Source of the DNA: Candidatus Woesearchaeota archaeon
GTDB lineage: Archaea > Nanobdellota > Nanobdellia > Woesearchaeales > GW2011-AR9
Length of the DNA: 50,625 bases
Assembly: GCA_018657845.1 (NCBI GenBank)
Contig: JABHWJ010000013.1
Span: 1 to 50,625 of the forward strand
Direction: 5' to 3'
A program made the position numbers and the translations under genes. Below, one piece after another: positions 1 through 7,482 of the stretch. The stretch's first letter is position 1, and every line of letters starts with the position of its first letter. Under the pieces are notes generated by a model. That model did not search any database. It saw only the letters and a program-made list of their open reading frames with translations, and was not told where the DNA came from.

Positions 1-6
1 TGTTAT

Positions 7-47
7 GGTTGTTGGGTAGTGGAAATCAACTAGACAAGTAGACAACC
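7..47. repeat. imperfect inverted repeat upstream of xerA
   Basis: GGTTGT at 7-12 is the reverse complement of ACAACC at 42-47, and the loop contains the near-repeats TAGACAAG and TAGACAAC. It sits just before the recombinase promoter. It could be a binding site or a chance hairpin. The 5' end of the window cuts the region, so no more can be said. Confidence 0.25.
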
Positions 48-57
48 ACCATGAAGG

Positions 58-66
58 TATATAAAT
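58..66 (+). promoter_or_regulatory. TATA box for the recombinase gene
   Basis: TATATAAAT is centred at 62. Transcription would start near 88, which makes the ATG at 89 a leaderless start and rules out the ATG at 65, because that codon overlaps the box. Confidence 0.6.
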
Positions 67-88
67 GAGGAGATCTTGTTTATGGTTT

Positions 89-910
89 ATGGGAGCTATT
101 GAATTGATGAGGAAGGAATGCTTGAGGAGAAGGTATAGTTTAGAGACGGTTAAAGCTTATAGTTATTGCGTGGGGAAGTTTTTGAGAAGGAATTCTAAAG
201 AGGTTAAGAAAACAACTAAAGTAGATGTGCAAAGGTATTTAGATTATTTGGTTGAGCGAGGAGCTTCTGCTAGTACTTTAAATGTTAACTTAAGTGCACT
301 AAAGTTTTTGTTTGAAGAGATTTTAGGAAAGAAGTTAACTGTAAAAGTTAAGTTTGCTAAGGTTCCTAAACGATTACCTGATTTTTTGACTAAAGAAGAG
401 ATTAAGAAATTGTTTGAAGCAATTGGCAATCCTAAGCATAAACTGATGATTGAATTATTGTATTCTACTGGGATGAGGGTTAGTGAATTAGTCAATCTCA
501 AAGTAGAAGATTTATGTCTTAATGAAGGGTATGGCTGGGTTAGACAAGGAAAGGGCAATAAAGATCGGCCGATGGTAGTTGCAGAAAGAATTAGAACAAG
601 ATTGAGTGAGAGGATAATAGGGAAGAAATTAGAGTCTGGAGATTTTGTTTTTCAAAGTTATTGTGGGAAGTATTCTACAAGCACTATTAGAAAGATTTTG
701 GAGAGGGCAGCTAAAGAATCTGGAATAAGTAAGAGGGTTCATCCACATATGTTGAGGCATTCTTTTGCTACCCATTTAGTTGAAGAAGGCAATGGGGTAG
801 ATGTGATTCAGCCATTATTGGGACATAATCGGATTGAAACCACGATGGTGTATTTACATGCTTCTCCAAAGAGGTTTCTTAGTGTGAAAAGTCCTTATGA
901 TTCTTTGTGA
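89..910 (+). CDS. xerA: XerA/XerC-D-type tyrosine recombinase
   Basis: This is a site-specific tyrosine recombinase, 273 aa from the chosen start. Residues 1-85 form the SAM-like core-binding domain and about 95-270 the catalytic domain. All catalytic residues are visible with XerD-like spacing: R130 in TGMRVSEL, K155 in GKGNKDR, H220 and R223 in HPHMLRHSF, H246 in LLGH, and Y255 in TMVYLH. The archaeal family resolves chromosome dimers at dif sites, but plasmid and virus integrases share the fold, so the host role is inferred from the short XerA-like length and intact motifs. I chose the ATG at 89 because the TATA box at 58-66 would overlap the longer start at 65. It is convergent with the PAP2 gene. 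Confidence 0.9.
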   Translation: MGAIELMRKECLRRRYSLETVKAYSYCVGKFLRRNSKEVKKTTKVDVQRYLDYLVERGASASTLNVNLSALKFLFEEILGKKLTVKVKFAKVPKRLPDFLTKEEIKKLFEAIGNPKHKLMIELLYSTGMRVSELVNLKVEDLCLNEGYGWVRQGKGNKDRPMVVAERIRTRLSERIIGKKLESGDFVFQSYCGKYSTSTIRKILERAAKESGISKRVHPHMLRHSFATHLVEEGNGVDVIQPLLGHNRIETTMVYLHASPKRFLSVKSPYDSL

Positions 911-947
911 GAACGATTAATTGAAGATTGGAAAAGTCGAAATATGT

Positions 948-1397
948 TTAGAAAAAAGTGGTAATGTAGAAAGCGATTAACCCTAAGATGAGACCACCAA
1001 AGAGGTCGTACCAATCATGTTTCTTAAGATAGATTCTGGAGTAGGCAGTGAAAACTGCGATTGTTGTGAAGAAGGTGATTGTTAAAGGGGTAGGAAAGGA
1101 TTGGTTGAAGATGAGGGCTAGGAAAACTACCCTAGCAGTATGGAGACTAGGAAATGAAGAGGCATCTATTCTTTCAATGAAATTGTGATGGTTTTGTTTT
1201 TTAGGACGATTTTTGAAATAGAATATTCTGATAAGGATTACTATTAATAGGGTGGAGATTAAACCAAAGATTAGTTTTATGGTTAAAAGGTGTTTTTGGA
1301 AAGCGAGAGTTAAAAGGATGATTATTGAGAAGAAGACAAAACTTCCCAATGAAGTGAGGTCACGGAAAAATTGATGAATAAATTTTTGATATTTCAT
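948..1397 (-). CDS. PAP2-family membrane phosphatase
   Basis: This 149-aa integral membrane protein has the three PAP2 motifs: R57 x6 R64-P65, PSLH at 83-86, and S120-R121 x5 H127 xxx D131. PAP2 enzymes remove phosphate from lipid phosphates at the membrane. It lies downstream of a UbiA-type prenyltransferase. In mycobacteria the equivalent pair, Rv3806c and Rv3807c, makes decaprenyl-phosphoryl-ribose and then removes its 5-phosphate. I infer the same job here: dephosphorylating a polyprenyl-phosphoryl-5-phosphoribose. Other polyprenyl pyrophosphate or phosphatidate substrates are possible. The 95-nt gap to the UbiA gene is strongly A-rich on the coding strand, and a TATA-like stretch near 1478-1495 could give it its own promoter. 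Confidence 0.8.
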   Translation of the reverse strand: MKYQKFIHQFFRDLTSLGSFVFFSIIILLTLAFQKHLLTIKLIFGLISTLLIVILIRIFYFKNRPKKQNHHNFIERIDASSFPSLHTARVVFLALIFNQSFPTPLTITFFTTIAVFTAYSRIYLKKHDWYDLFGGLILGLIAFYITTFF

Positions 1398-1492
1398 TTT
1401 TGGTTGTTTTTTGATATTTCTTTTTTTGTCATTCTATTATTTTTTTAAGTTGTTGTTTTTTTGTTTTTGATTTTTTCTTAAATATAAATAAC

Positions 1493-2347
1493 TTAAATAT
1501 AAATTATAATTAATGTAGTGATAACCCAAAGTAAGGTTCCGATCATTAGGGGTTTATCCCTAAAGCTTTTTTCGGGATGGCGGGTTATTTCCGATCCTTC
1601 GTTAATGAGATTGAAGTAACGGAAGATGACGTAAAGAGCAAAAGGAAGGGTATAAAGGAGTTTTTGGTGTTGGCTGAGAAAAGAGTAAAGTGCATAAGAG
1701 ATTATTAATAAGGTGGTGGAGATGACCATTAAGGAGTTGGTGGTAGTGAGGGTGTATTCTTTGAGAACTTTTCTAGTGGAGTGGGCTTTTTCTTTGAGGA
1801 AGAGGAGATCAGCGTGACGTTTTCCAATTGTAAGGAAAATGGAAAGGAAAAAGGGACAAAGAATTAACCAGGGAGAAATCTTTACTTCGATAAGATATGC
1901 TCCAGAGATTGCGCGGAGGACGAATAAAGAAGCGATGGCGAGAATGTCTCCAAAGAGGATATGTTTAAGATAGAAAGTGTAGATTTGGCTAAGGATGAGG
2001 ATTGCTAAGACAAGGTAGAGGAAATTTATGTTGAGTGCGGCCGCTAAAGTTACTGAGATTAGGAAGAAGATTATTGCTGAGATAATGGCGGTTTCTTTGC
2101 TAATGGTGTTGTTGGCCAAAGGTCTCAGTTTTTTTTCAGGATGAAGTTGATCTTTTTTTAGGTCAACTAGATCATTGATGATGTAATTAGTGGAAGAGAT
2201 TAAGCAGAGAGAGATAAATCCAAGAATTGAGAAAGTTAATGGTTTAAGATGGAAGAGATTCCCAGAGAAGAAAAGAGCTAAGAAAATAACTAGGTTTTTG
2301 TACCATTGTCTTACCCTAATGAGATTGAGGAAATGTTTTAGTTCCAT
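1493..2347 (-). CDS. UbiA-family prenyltransferase, decaprenyl-phosphate phosphoribosyltransferase-like
   Basis: A 284-aa polytopic membrane enzyme with about nine hydrophobic segments. The first Asp-rich motif is N58-D59-xx-D62-xxx-D66. The second conserved region, GKRHAD at 175-180 followed by RKVLKEYT, matches the subgroup that transfers phosphoribose from PRPP to a polyprenyl phosphate rather than the quinone or geranylgeranylglycerol-phosphate subgroups. The N-terminal RQWYKNL is also typical of that subgroup. Its product would be the lipid-linked pentose donor for the GT-C enzymes of this cluster. It lies 28 nt downstream of the GT-C gene and is probably co-transcribed. UbiA membership is firm; the subgroup assignment comes from remembered motifs. 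Confidence 0.8.
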   Translation of the reverse strand: MELKHFLNLIRVRQWYKNLVIFLALFFSGNLFHLKPLTFSILGFISLCLISSTNYIINDLVDLKKDQLHPEKKLRPLANNTISKETAIISAIIFFLISVTLAAALNINFLYLVLAILILSQIYTFYLKHILFGDILAIASLFVLRAISGAYLIEVKISPWLILCPFFLSIFLTIGKRHADLLFLKEKAHSTRKVLKEYTLTTTNSLMVISTTLLIISYALYSFLSQHQKLLYTLPFALYVIFRYFNLINEGSEITRHPEKSFRDKPLMIGTLLWVITTLIIIYI

Positions 2348-2375
2348 TTAAGATTTAGATAAATAGTTTTAGTTT

Positions 2376-3842
2376 TTAAGATTTTGGTTTTAAGATGAAG
2401 TAAGTGCACTCAAGAATTTGTTGGTGGTGGCGTTCTTGAAGGGTTTCTTTTAGGATGATGATGTTTTCTTGTTTGAGGAGTTGGAGGAATTGTTGTTTTT
2501 TATCTAGGCAGGTTTGATCTTGAGGATGGCAAATGAGTTCACAGGCGTTAATGATGATTAACTCAGCCGTGGACTTCTTGTTTTGGTAGATAGGAAGCGC
2601 ATAGTCCATTCCACTTAAAGGAATGATGGAATTATCAAGGTAAGAGATTAACGAAGGACTAGTAGTAAGAATGGGTCCTTGAATATTGTGATCCTGGATG
2701 TATTCTACAAATTGAGGATTTAGATCTGGGTTTTTTTCCATGTTGAATAGGTAAGGAAGTCCAATGATGATGAGAATGACGACAATGAAAATGAATGCAG
2801 TAGATTTAATAAATGGTTTCTTTGATTTTTTCAGTTTTTGATAGATTTGAATGATGTAGGGGGAGACGATGATAGCTAGGAAGGGAACAGCAAAAACAAG
2901 ATAACGGATTTCTTTTCTAGCTACAAAGAAAGTGAAGTAGAGTATTAAGAGAGTGGGGATTAAGTAGATAAGGAAAATCGAGGAGTTTTTCCAAGATCGT
3001 TTTTTGATAAAATCATAAAGGCCATAAAAGTAAACTAAATAAGGGGGGTTCTTGAGGAAGAAATTAGTTAGATAAAATAATATTCCAGTCCCATAAAGCC
3101 AGGTGGCGGTGGAAACTATCCAGTTTCCGGAGAGGAATGGTTCTAATGGATTAGGGTAAGTGAAGTAGTTGAAGATTAAATAAGGGAGAGTAGGGATGAG
3201 GAATCCCATTGTGAGGATGAAGAGGTGTTTTATTTTTTGTAGGAATTTAGTGTTGTTGAAAATTAAGATTATATAGGTAGAGAGAAGGATTATTCCTAAC
3301 GGAAATTTGGTGAGGAAAGCTAAGGAAGTAAAGATTCCAGAGAGGAAAAGATTTAGAGCTGATTTTTTGGTTTGAGAAATGAAAAAGTAGATTGCTAGGA
3401 GGATAAAGAGAATGGCAAGAGGTTCAGAAAGAACTAAGCCGGTGAACATGAAGAAAACAGGGGTGAAACTGAAAAGAAGAGCAGAGAGAATTGCGGATGT
3501 TTTGTTGAAAAGTTTTTTGGTGATGTGGTAAATTAGGGTGATGCTGGCTAATGAGAAAATTAGATTGACGAGTTTGGCAGTGAGGATAACTGGAAGATTA
3601 AGTTTCCAGAATGTCCCCAGTAAGATTGGGTAAGTTAAGGGACGAAAGGATTCCCATAATCCTAGTTTTCCTTGGGTGAAAATGTATTTGCCCATGCCAA
3701 TGTAAACATGGCTATCCCACCAGAGGTTGTAGTTTAAGAGAAGGTAAATAATTCTAGTTATTAAAGAAATTAGAAGAATCCAAAAAAGAGGATTCTTATG
3801 AAAAGACTTACTAATTTTTTGGAAGGATTTAACAAAGTTCAT
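2376..3842 (-). CDS. GT-C glycosyltransferase, PMT/ArnT-like
   Basis: A 488-aa membrane protein with about 11-13 hydrophobic helices and a C-terminal extracytoplasmic part. The first loop after TM1 carries W41-W42-D43-S-H, then W63-E64-S and RPLTYP at 67-72. This is the acidic-residue pattern of PMT_2 enzymes, which use polyprenyl-phosphate sugars as donors outside the cytoplasm. It would transfer a sugar, plausibly the pentose made with the neighbouring UbiA and PAP2 proteins, onto a lipid or surface protein. Its start overlaps the end of the upstream thioredoxin-fold gene by 14 nt, which suggests translational coupling. The acceptor cannot be read from sequence. Confidence 0.8.
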   Translation of the reverse strand: MNFVKSFQKISKSFHKNPLFWILLISLITRIIYLLLNYNLWWDSHVYIGMGKYIFTQGKLGLWESFRPLTYPILLGTFWKLNLPVILTAKLVNLIFSLASITLIYHITKKLFNKTSAILSALLFSFTPVFFMFTGLVLSEPLAILFILLAIYFFISQTKKSALNLFLSGIFTSLAFLTKFPLGIILLSTYIILIFNNTKFLQKIKHLFILTMGFLIPTLPYLIFNYFTYPNPLEPFLSGNWIVSTATWLYGTGILFYLTNFFLKNPPYLVYFYGLYDFIKKRSWKNSSIFLIYLIPTLLILYFTFFVARKEIRYLVFAVPFLAIIVSPYIIQIYQKLKKSKKPFIKSTAFIFIVVILIIIGLPYLFNMEKNPDLNPQFVEYIQDHNIQGPILTTSPSLISYLDNSIIPLSGMDYALPIYQNKKSTAELIIINACELICHPQDQTCLDKKQQFLQLLKQENIIILKETLQERHHQQILECTYFILKPKS

Positions 3843-4518
3843 CTTCTGTTAATGATTCACAAATAAGTTCGTGTAGTTGTTGTTTAGGAATCATCCCTTC
3901 ATATTTCTTACCATCGATGATCAAGGTAGGATATTGGTTTACCTTAAATTCAGAAGCTAGAATTTTAAGGAGAGATTCACTGTCTTGGAAGTTCATATTA
4001 ATGGGGAAAACTAAAACTTTTCCTTCAAAAGTATTACGAAAGTAAGTTAGTAGAGTTCCTTGACTGGGACAGTTAGGGCAGTCTTCTTCATAGAAGTAAA
4101 GGATTGGAACGATCTCAAGATTACAAAGCTCTTTACTTTTTTTAGCGAAGAGCCAATAACGAATATTGTCTAAGAGGTATTTTCTTCCGGCCATATCAAA
4201 TTCTTCGGGATCTAATCTGGAGTCTTTTTCATATTCAAGGAATTCACTTAAAGATTCAGAGAGATCTTCAATGGCCCCATTAAGAGTGGTTTGAAGTACA
4301 GGACAGATGTCTTCTTGTCCTTCTAATTCGTTAATATAATAATATTGTAATTGTAAACTTTCATATTCATTTTCTTGGTTTTTGTTAACTTTTTCCATCC
4401 AGTTGCCCCGGTAGTTTTCCATGAGGAAGCCGAGAGTAAGGCCGAGAGAAAAGATTAAGGCAGTAAGGATTGCCGCTAAGATATACTTGTCTTTGCTTAT
4501 TTTTCTTTTTGTTTCCAT
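3829..4518 (-). CDS. membrane-anchored thioredoxin-fold protein
   Basis: A 229-aa protein with one N-terminal membrane helix (about 12-33) and an acidic exported domain. The C-terminal third looks like a thioredoxin fold: a beta strand (VPILYFYEED), the redox pair C147-P-N-C150, and a cis-Pro loop YPTLIIDG with P197. Further cysteines at 72, 132, 220 and 229 could form structural or resolving disulfides. The segment between the anchor and this domain (about 45-130) is helical and unassigned. It probably performs thiol-disulfide exchange on exported proteins, perhaps the Cys-rich surface proteins of this window. It lies within the glycosylation cluster and overlaps the GT-C gene. Confidence 0.7.
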   Translation of the reverse strand: METKRKISKDKYILAAILTALIFSLGLTLGFLMENYRGNWMEKVNKNQENEYESLQLQYYYINELEGQEDICPVLQTTLNGAIEDLSESLSEFLEYEKDSRLDPEEFDMAGRKYLLDNIRYWLFAKKSKELCNLEIVPILYFYEEDCPNCPSQGTLLTYFRNTFEGKVLVFPINMNFQDSESLLKILASEFKVNQYPTLIIDGKKYEGMIPKQQLHELICESLTEDELC

Positions 4519-4584
4519 GAGATTACCTTCGAATATTCTTTATTTTGAAGTTTAAGTATTTATAATGATTTATGTTTTTGAGAG

Positions 4585-5889
4585 TTACCATTTTGTTTTC
4601 TTACCAATGCTAAATTGGATTAAAGAGAGGATTAAGATTGTTCCTTTGATTAGATAATAAACGGCGAAATAGGGAATGAAATGGATGTAGCCATGTTTAC
4701 GGATCTTTTCATTAGCGTTTTTATGGGCGAGATAAAAGAAAGTAAAGGTTATTGAAATGAGAAAGATGAAAATGAATATCTTTTTGAATTCAAAATTGAG
4801 AATGTTGAAGTTAGATAAACTGAGATTCTTTAAGTAAACCAAGAAATCAAAGTTTAAGATATAGGCGTTTTTCATTTTTTTAATTACTGGGAGGATGAGA
4901 TAGTAAAAGGCAAAAAAGAATCCAGTAAAAGCAAGTACGAAACCAAAAACGTTTTTGGTCATTTGCATGATTCCAAAATCTCCATACTTACGGTCGAGGA
5001 CCATGCTTCTATATTGATGAAGGCAAGAGATACTTCCTTGATACCAACGTCTTCTTTGTTTGTAGAATGCTTTAAGGGTTCCAGGAGAGTTAGTGTAGAC
5101 ATAACCATCAAAACATTGTTTGATAAGGTAGGATTCTTTTTGAACCCGGTAGGCTATTTCTTGGTCTTCGGTAAGGTTAGTAGGATCGAAGCCGCCAAGT
5201 TTTTTGATGATTGAAGTTTTGTAAAGGGAGAATGGTCCAGGAGCTACGTAAACAGAATCAATTTGGGCAGAGAGACGAGAGACGAGAATCATTAGGAGAT
5301 ATTCTATCCATTGGATTCTTTGGAGAATTTTCTTAGGATCTTTTACTTTCATCGCGGGAGTGATGATGGCTAATCTGGGGTTATTCTGTTCTTGATAATA
5401 AGAGACCATCTTTTTTAAAGTTAGGTGGTGGACTTCGGAATCTGCATCTAAGCAAGCGAAGAATTCCCCTTTAGCTAATTTTAAGGCTTTGTTCATAGAA
5501 GTAGCCTTACCCACGTTTTGGTGGGAGATGAAAGTGATGTTAGTTGGGGTGTTGTTTTCCTCATTATTTTTTTGGTGAAGAATTTGGATGAATTCATCAA
5601 CGACTTCTTTAGTGCGATCAGTGCTTCCATCATTAACTACAATTATTTCTAAATTTTCTTTTGGGTAATGTAAATTGAGAACAGATTGGATTGTTTTGAG
5701 GATAGTGTCTTGTTCATTGTAAGCAGGGATAATAACAGAAACGAAAGGAAAATGTTTTGGTTCAGTTGAACGGGATTCTTCCTGGTTGAAGAATGATCTT
5801 TTATCTAAGAATATTAATAAGAGGAAAATTGAGAAGTATAGAGAAATGATGTAAGCAGTCCATAAAATTATCTCAGCAAAAAACTCCAT
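4585..5889 (-). CDS. GT2 family membrane glycosyltransferase
   Basis: A 434-aa protein with an N-terminal helix, a cytosolic GT-A domain (about 48-290) and C-terminal membrane helices. Visible motifs are SVIIPAYNE, the NDGSTD nucleotide-binding loop, D148-A-D150, the acceptor-site T240-E-D242, and QRRRW at 278-282. This is the signature of processive or inverting enzymes of the cellulose/chitin/poly-GlcNAc synthase group. It would use a nucleotide sugar to extend a lipid-linked glycan or a surface polysaccharide. The gaps on either side are larger than elsewhere in the cluster, so it may have its own promoter. The sugar specificity is unknown. Confidence 0.85.
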   Translation of the reverse strand: MEFFAEIILWTAYIISLYFSIFLLLIFLDKRSFFNQEESRSTEPKHFPFVSVIIPAYNEQDTILKTIQSVLNLHYPKENLEIIVVNDGSTDRTKEVVDEFIQILHQKNNEENNTPTNITFISHQNVGKATSMNKALKLAKGEFFACLDADSEVHHLTLKKMVSYYQEQNNPRLAIITPAMKVKDPKKILQRIQWIEYLLMILVSRLSAQIDSVYVAPGPFSLYKTSIIKKLGGFDPTNLTEDQEIAYRVQKESYLIKQCFDGYVYTNSPGTLKAFYKQRRRWYQGSISCLHQYRSMVLDRKYGDFGIMQMTKNVFGFVLAFTGFFFAFYYLILPVIKKMKNAYILNFDFLVYLKNLSLSNFNILNFEFKKIFIFIFLISITFTFFYLAHKNANEKIRKHGYIHFIPYFAVYYLIKGTILILSLIQFSIGKKTKW

Positions 5890-5910
5890 GAATAAACCCC
5901 CTAGTTGTTA

Positions 5911-5959
<49 letters not shown>

Positions 5960-5990
5960 GGTTATGTTGTTTTGTTGTTGTTAAACTTTT

Positions 5991-6071
5991 ATTAAAAGCA
6001 ATTTGCACGGCCCGAGATGAGTTCTCAAAACAACGAACTCATGGGCCTCCCTTGGCAAAATCGCTTTTAAT
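5991..6071. other. long imperfect hairpin between glycosylation genes
   Basis: The arms ATTAAAAGC (5991-5999) and GCTTTTAAT (6063-6071) pair perfectly. An inner stem GAGTTC (6018-6023) with GAACTC (6035-6040) closes a loop of about 11 nt, and GGCCC and GGGCC segments pair between them. The middle is much richer in G and C than its surroundings. It starts about 20 nt after the stop of the minus-strand 463-aa gene. No U-tract follows, so it may be a structured RNA, an mRNA-end stabiliser or a remnant element rather than a simple terminator. Confidence 0.7.
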
Positions 6072-6090
6072 GTTAGTGAATGTGTCATTG

Positions 6091-7482
6091 TTAATTGAAC
6101 TCCCAAATCTCATTTTGTTCTGAAAGATGAATTCTTTTAAATCTTTCGTTCTTAAAGATGAACAAAAGTCCTTGGTCATGAGGAAGGGTGTTCTGCATTT
6201 GTTCTGTGATGAGGATGTGAGAGATGTGGTGCCTTTCTAAAATTGGGAAGGAAACTGAAGGGTAAGATGAAGAGAGAACTTCTTGAGATAAATAGAATTT
6301 TTCATCATACAAGGGATCATCAAAAGTAAGGAAAGGATCTTTTTGAGAAAAGTATTGGATTAAGTAACTATTTTCAGTGGTAGAAAAAATTTTATCTGGA
6401 GTAAGGATGGGTTGGTCTTTGAGGGCGAGGAGAGTTTCTTCAAGCTCAGGGGTTGGTGAAAGAGTAGAGAGCCGATCTATGCAAGTGAGGGTAGAGAAAA
6501 TTATTCCTAAGATCAGAAGGAAGATAGTAGCGTTTTTGATAATTTGAAGCTTCCATTCTTTGTTGAATAAATAGACAAATCCAAATGTAGCGAAGATTAA
6601 AAGGATGAAGTTGAGATAAATCAAAGAAGAGGTTTGATAGATGTATAATGGGATGAAAAACGGAAGGAAAAAATAAGTGAGATAAAATTTGTTTTTTTTC
6701 CAGGTAATGGTTAATCCAATGATTGCGAGGAGGAAAGCAAAAAGACTAAGTCCAAAGATTCCACCTAAATCTGAGAAAAGATCAAAGAGAATGTTTTGAG
6801 AAAGATAAGGGCCAAGTAAGAATGGTTTTCCTAAAACTAAGTTAAGTGAAGTTAATAAAAAAATCATAATTCCCAGAGGTTTGACGTAATTGTCTTTTTT
6901 TAAGTAAAAGTAAAGAGCAAGGAGTAGTAGAGCTAAGAAGGAACTGAATAAATCGAAGAAAGGAATGAGAAAGAAGGGAATGTAGGAGAGGGATTTGAGA
7001 AATTTGTTTTTGCTGAACAATGCCGAGAATCCAGCGAGGAGAAGGAAGATGAATAATGAGTGATGGGAAAGGGTGGCGAAAGTGAAAATAAATACAGGAG
7101 ATAGGATAATAAACAAAAGGAGGAAGAATTCTTCTTTAAGAGAGAGGTTGAATCGTTTAGTTATATTATTAAGTAAGAGTAAGGAGAGGATTCCTAATAA
7201 TGATGTGAAAATTTGTGCTAAGTAAGGGAAGTGAGGCAGGTAAGAGAAAAGGTGAAGGATTAAGTGGTAAGGGTTTTGCCAAAAGTTACTAAGATTAATT
7301 TGAGTGGCAGAGTAAAGAGGGTGATAAGATGATGTGGAGATGAGGAGATAATTGTGGTTAAGAATTCTAAATAAGAACGGTAAACTTAGAGTTATAATTA
7401 GGAAAAGAGGTAAGTATATTGATTTGTATTTAATCAAGTGTCCTAATACTGTATTTATGGTTTTGTCGGTCTGAGTTGACAT
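6091..7482 (-). CDS. polytopic membrane protein, degenerate STT3-like paralogue
   Basis: A 463-aa protein with roughly 11 hydrophobic helices and an exported C-terminal part of about 120 residues. Its tail resembles that of the neighbouring 500-aa protein: a stretch like YFSQKDPFLTFDD, then DEKF, two serines, and ISHILIT, matching YTSQRKNFMDTQF, DERF and LHYLLVS in the partner. In the first loop the partner has TYDSYFHLR, whereas this protein has SSYHPLYSA and lacks the acidic residue. It is therefore likely a non-catalytic or differently acting partner. Its start overlaps the end of the 500-aa gene by 28 nt, so the two are probably coupled. Confidence 0.65.
   Translation of the reverse strand: MSTQTDKTINTVLGHLIKYKSIYLPLFLIITLSLPFLFRILNHNYLLISTSSYHPLYSATQINLSNFWQNPYHLILHLFSYLPHFPYLAQIFTSLLGILSLLLLNNITKRFNLSLKEEFFLLLFIILSPVFIFTFATLSHHSLFIFLLLAGFSALFSKNKFLKSLSYIPFFLIPFFDLFSSFLALLLLALYFYLKKDNYVKPLGIMIFLLTSLNLVLGKPFLLGPYLSQNILFDLFSDLGGIFGLSLFAFLLAIIGLTITWKKNKFYLTYFFLPFFIPLYIYQTSSLIYLNFILLIFATFGFVYLFNKEWKLQIIKNATIFLLILGIIFSTLTCIDRLSTLSPTPELEETLLALKDQPILTPDKIFSTTENSYLIQYFSQKDPFLTFDDPLYDEKFYLSQEVLSSSYPSVSFPILERHHISHILITEQMQNTLPHDQGLLFIFKNERFKRIHLSEQNEIWEFN

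Noticed and set aside
65-88. Longer XerA start at the ATG at 65
   Set aside because: The ATG overlaps the TATA box, so it would lie upstream of the transcript.
89-910. Mobile element or integrated plasmid marked by the recombinase
   Set aside because: No terminal repeats, tRNA target or other mobile genes are nearby, and the protein looks like a host XerA.
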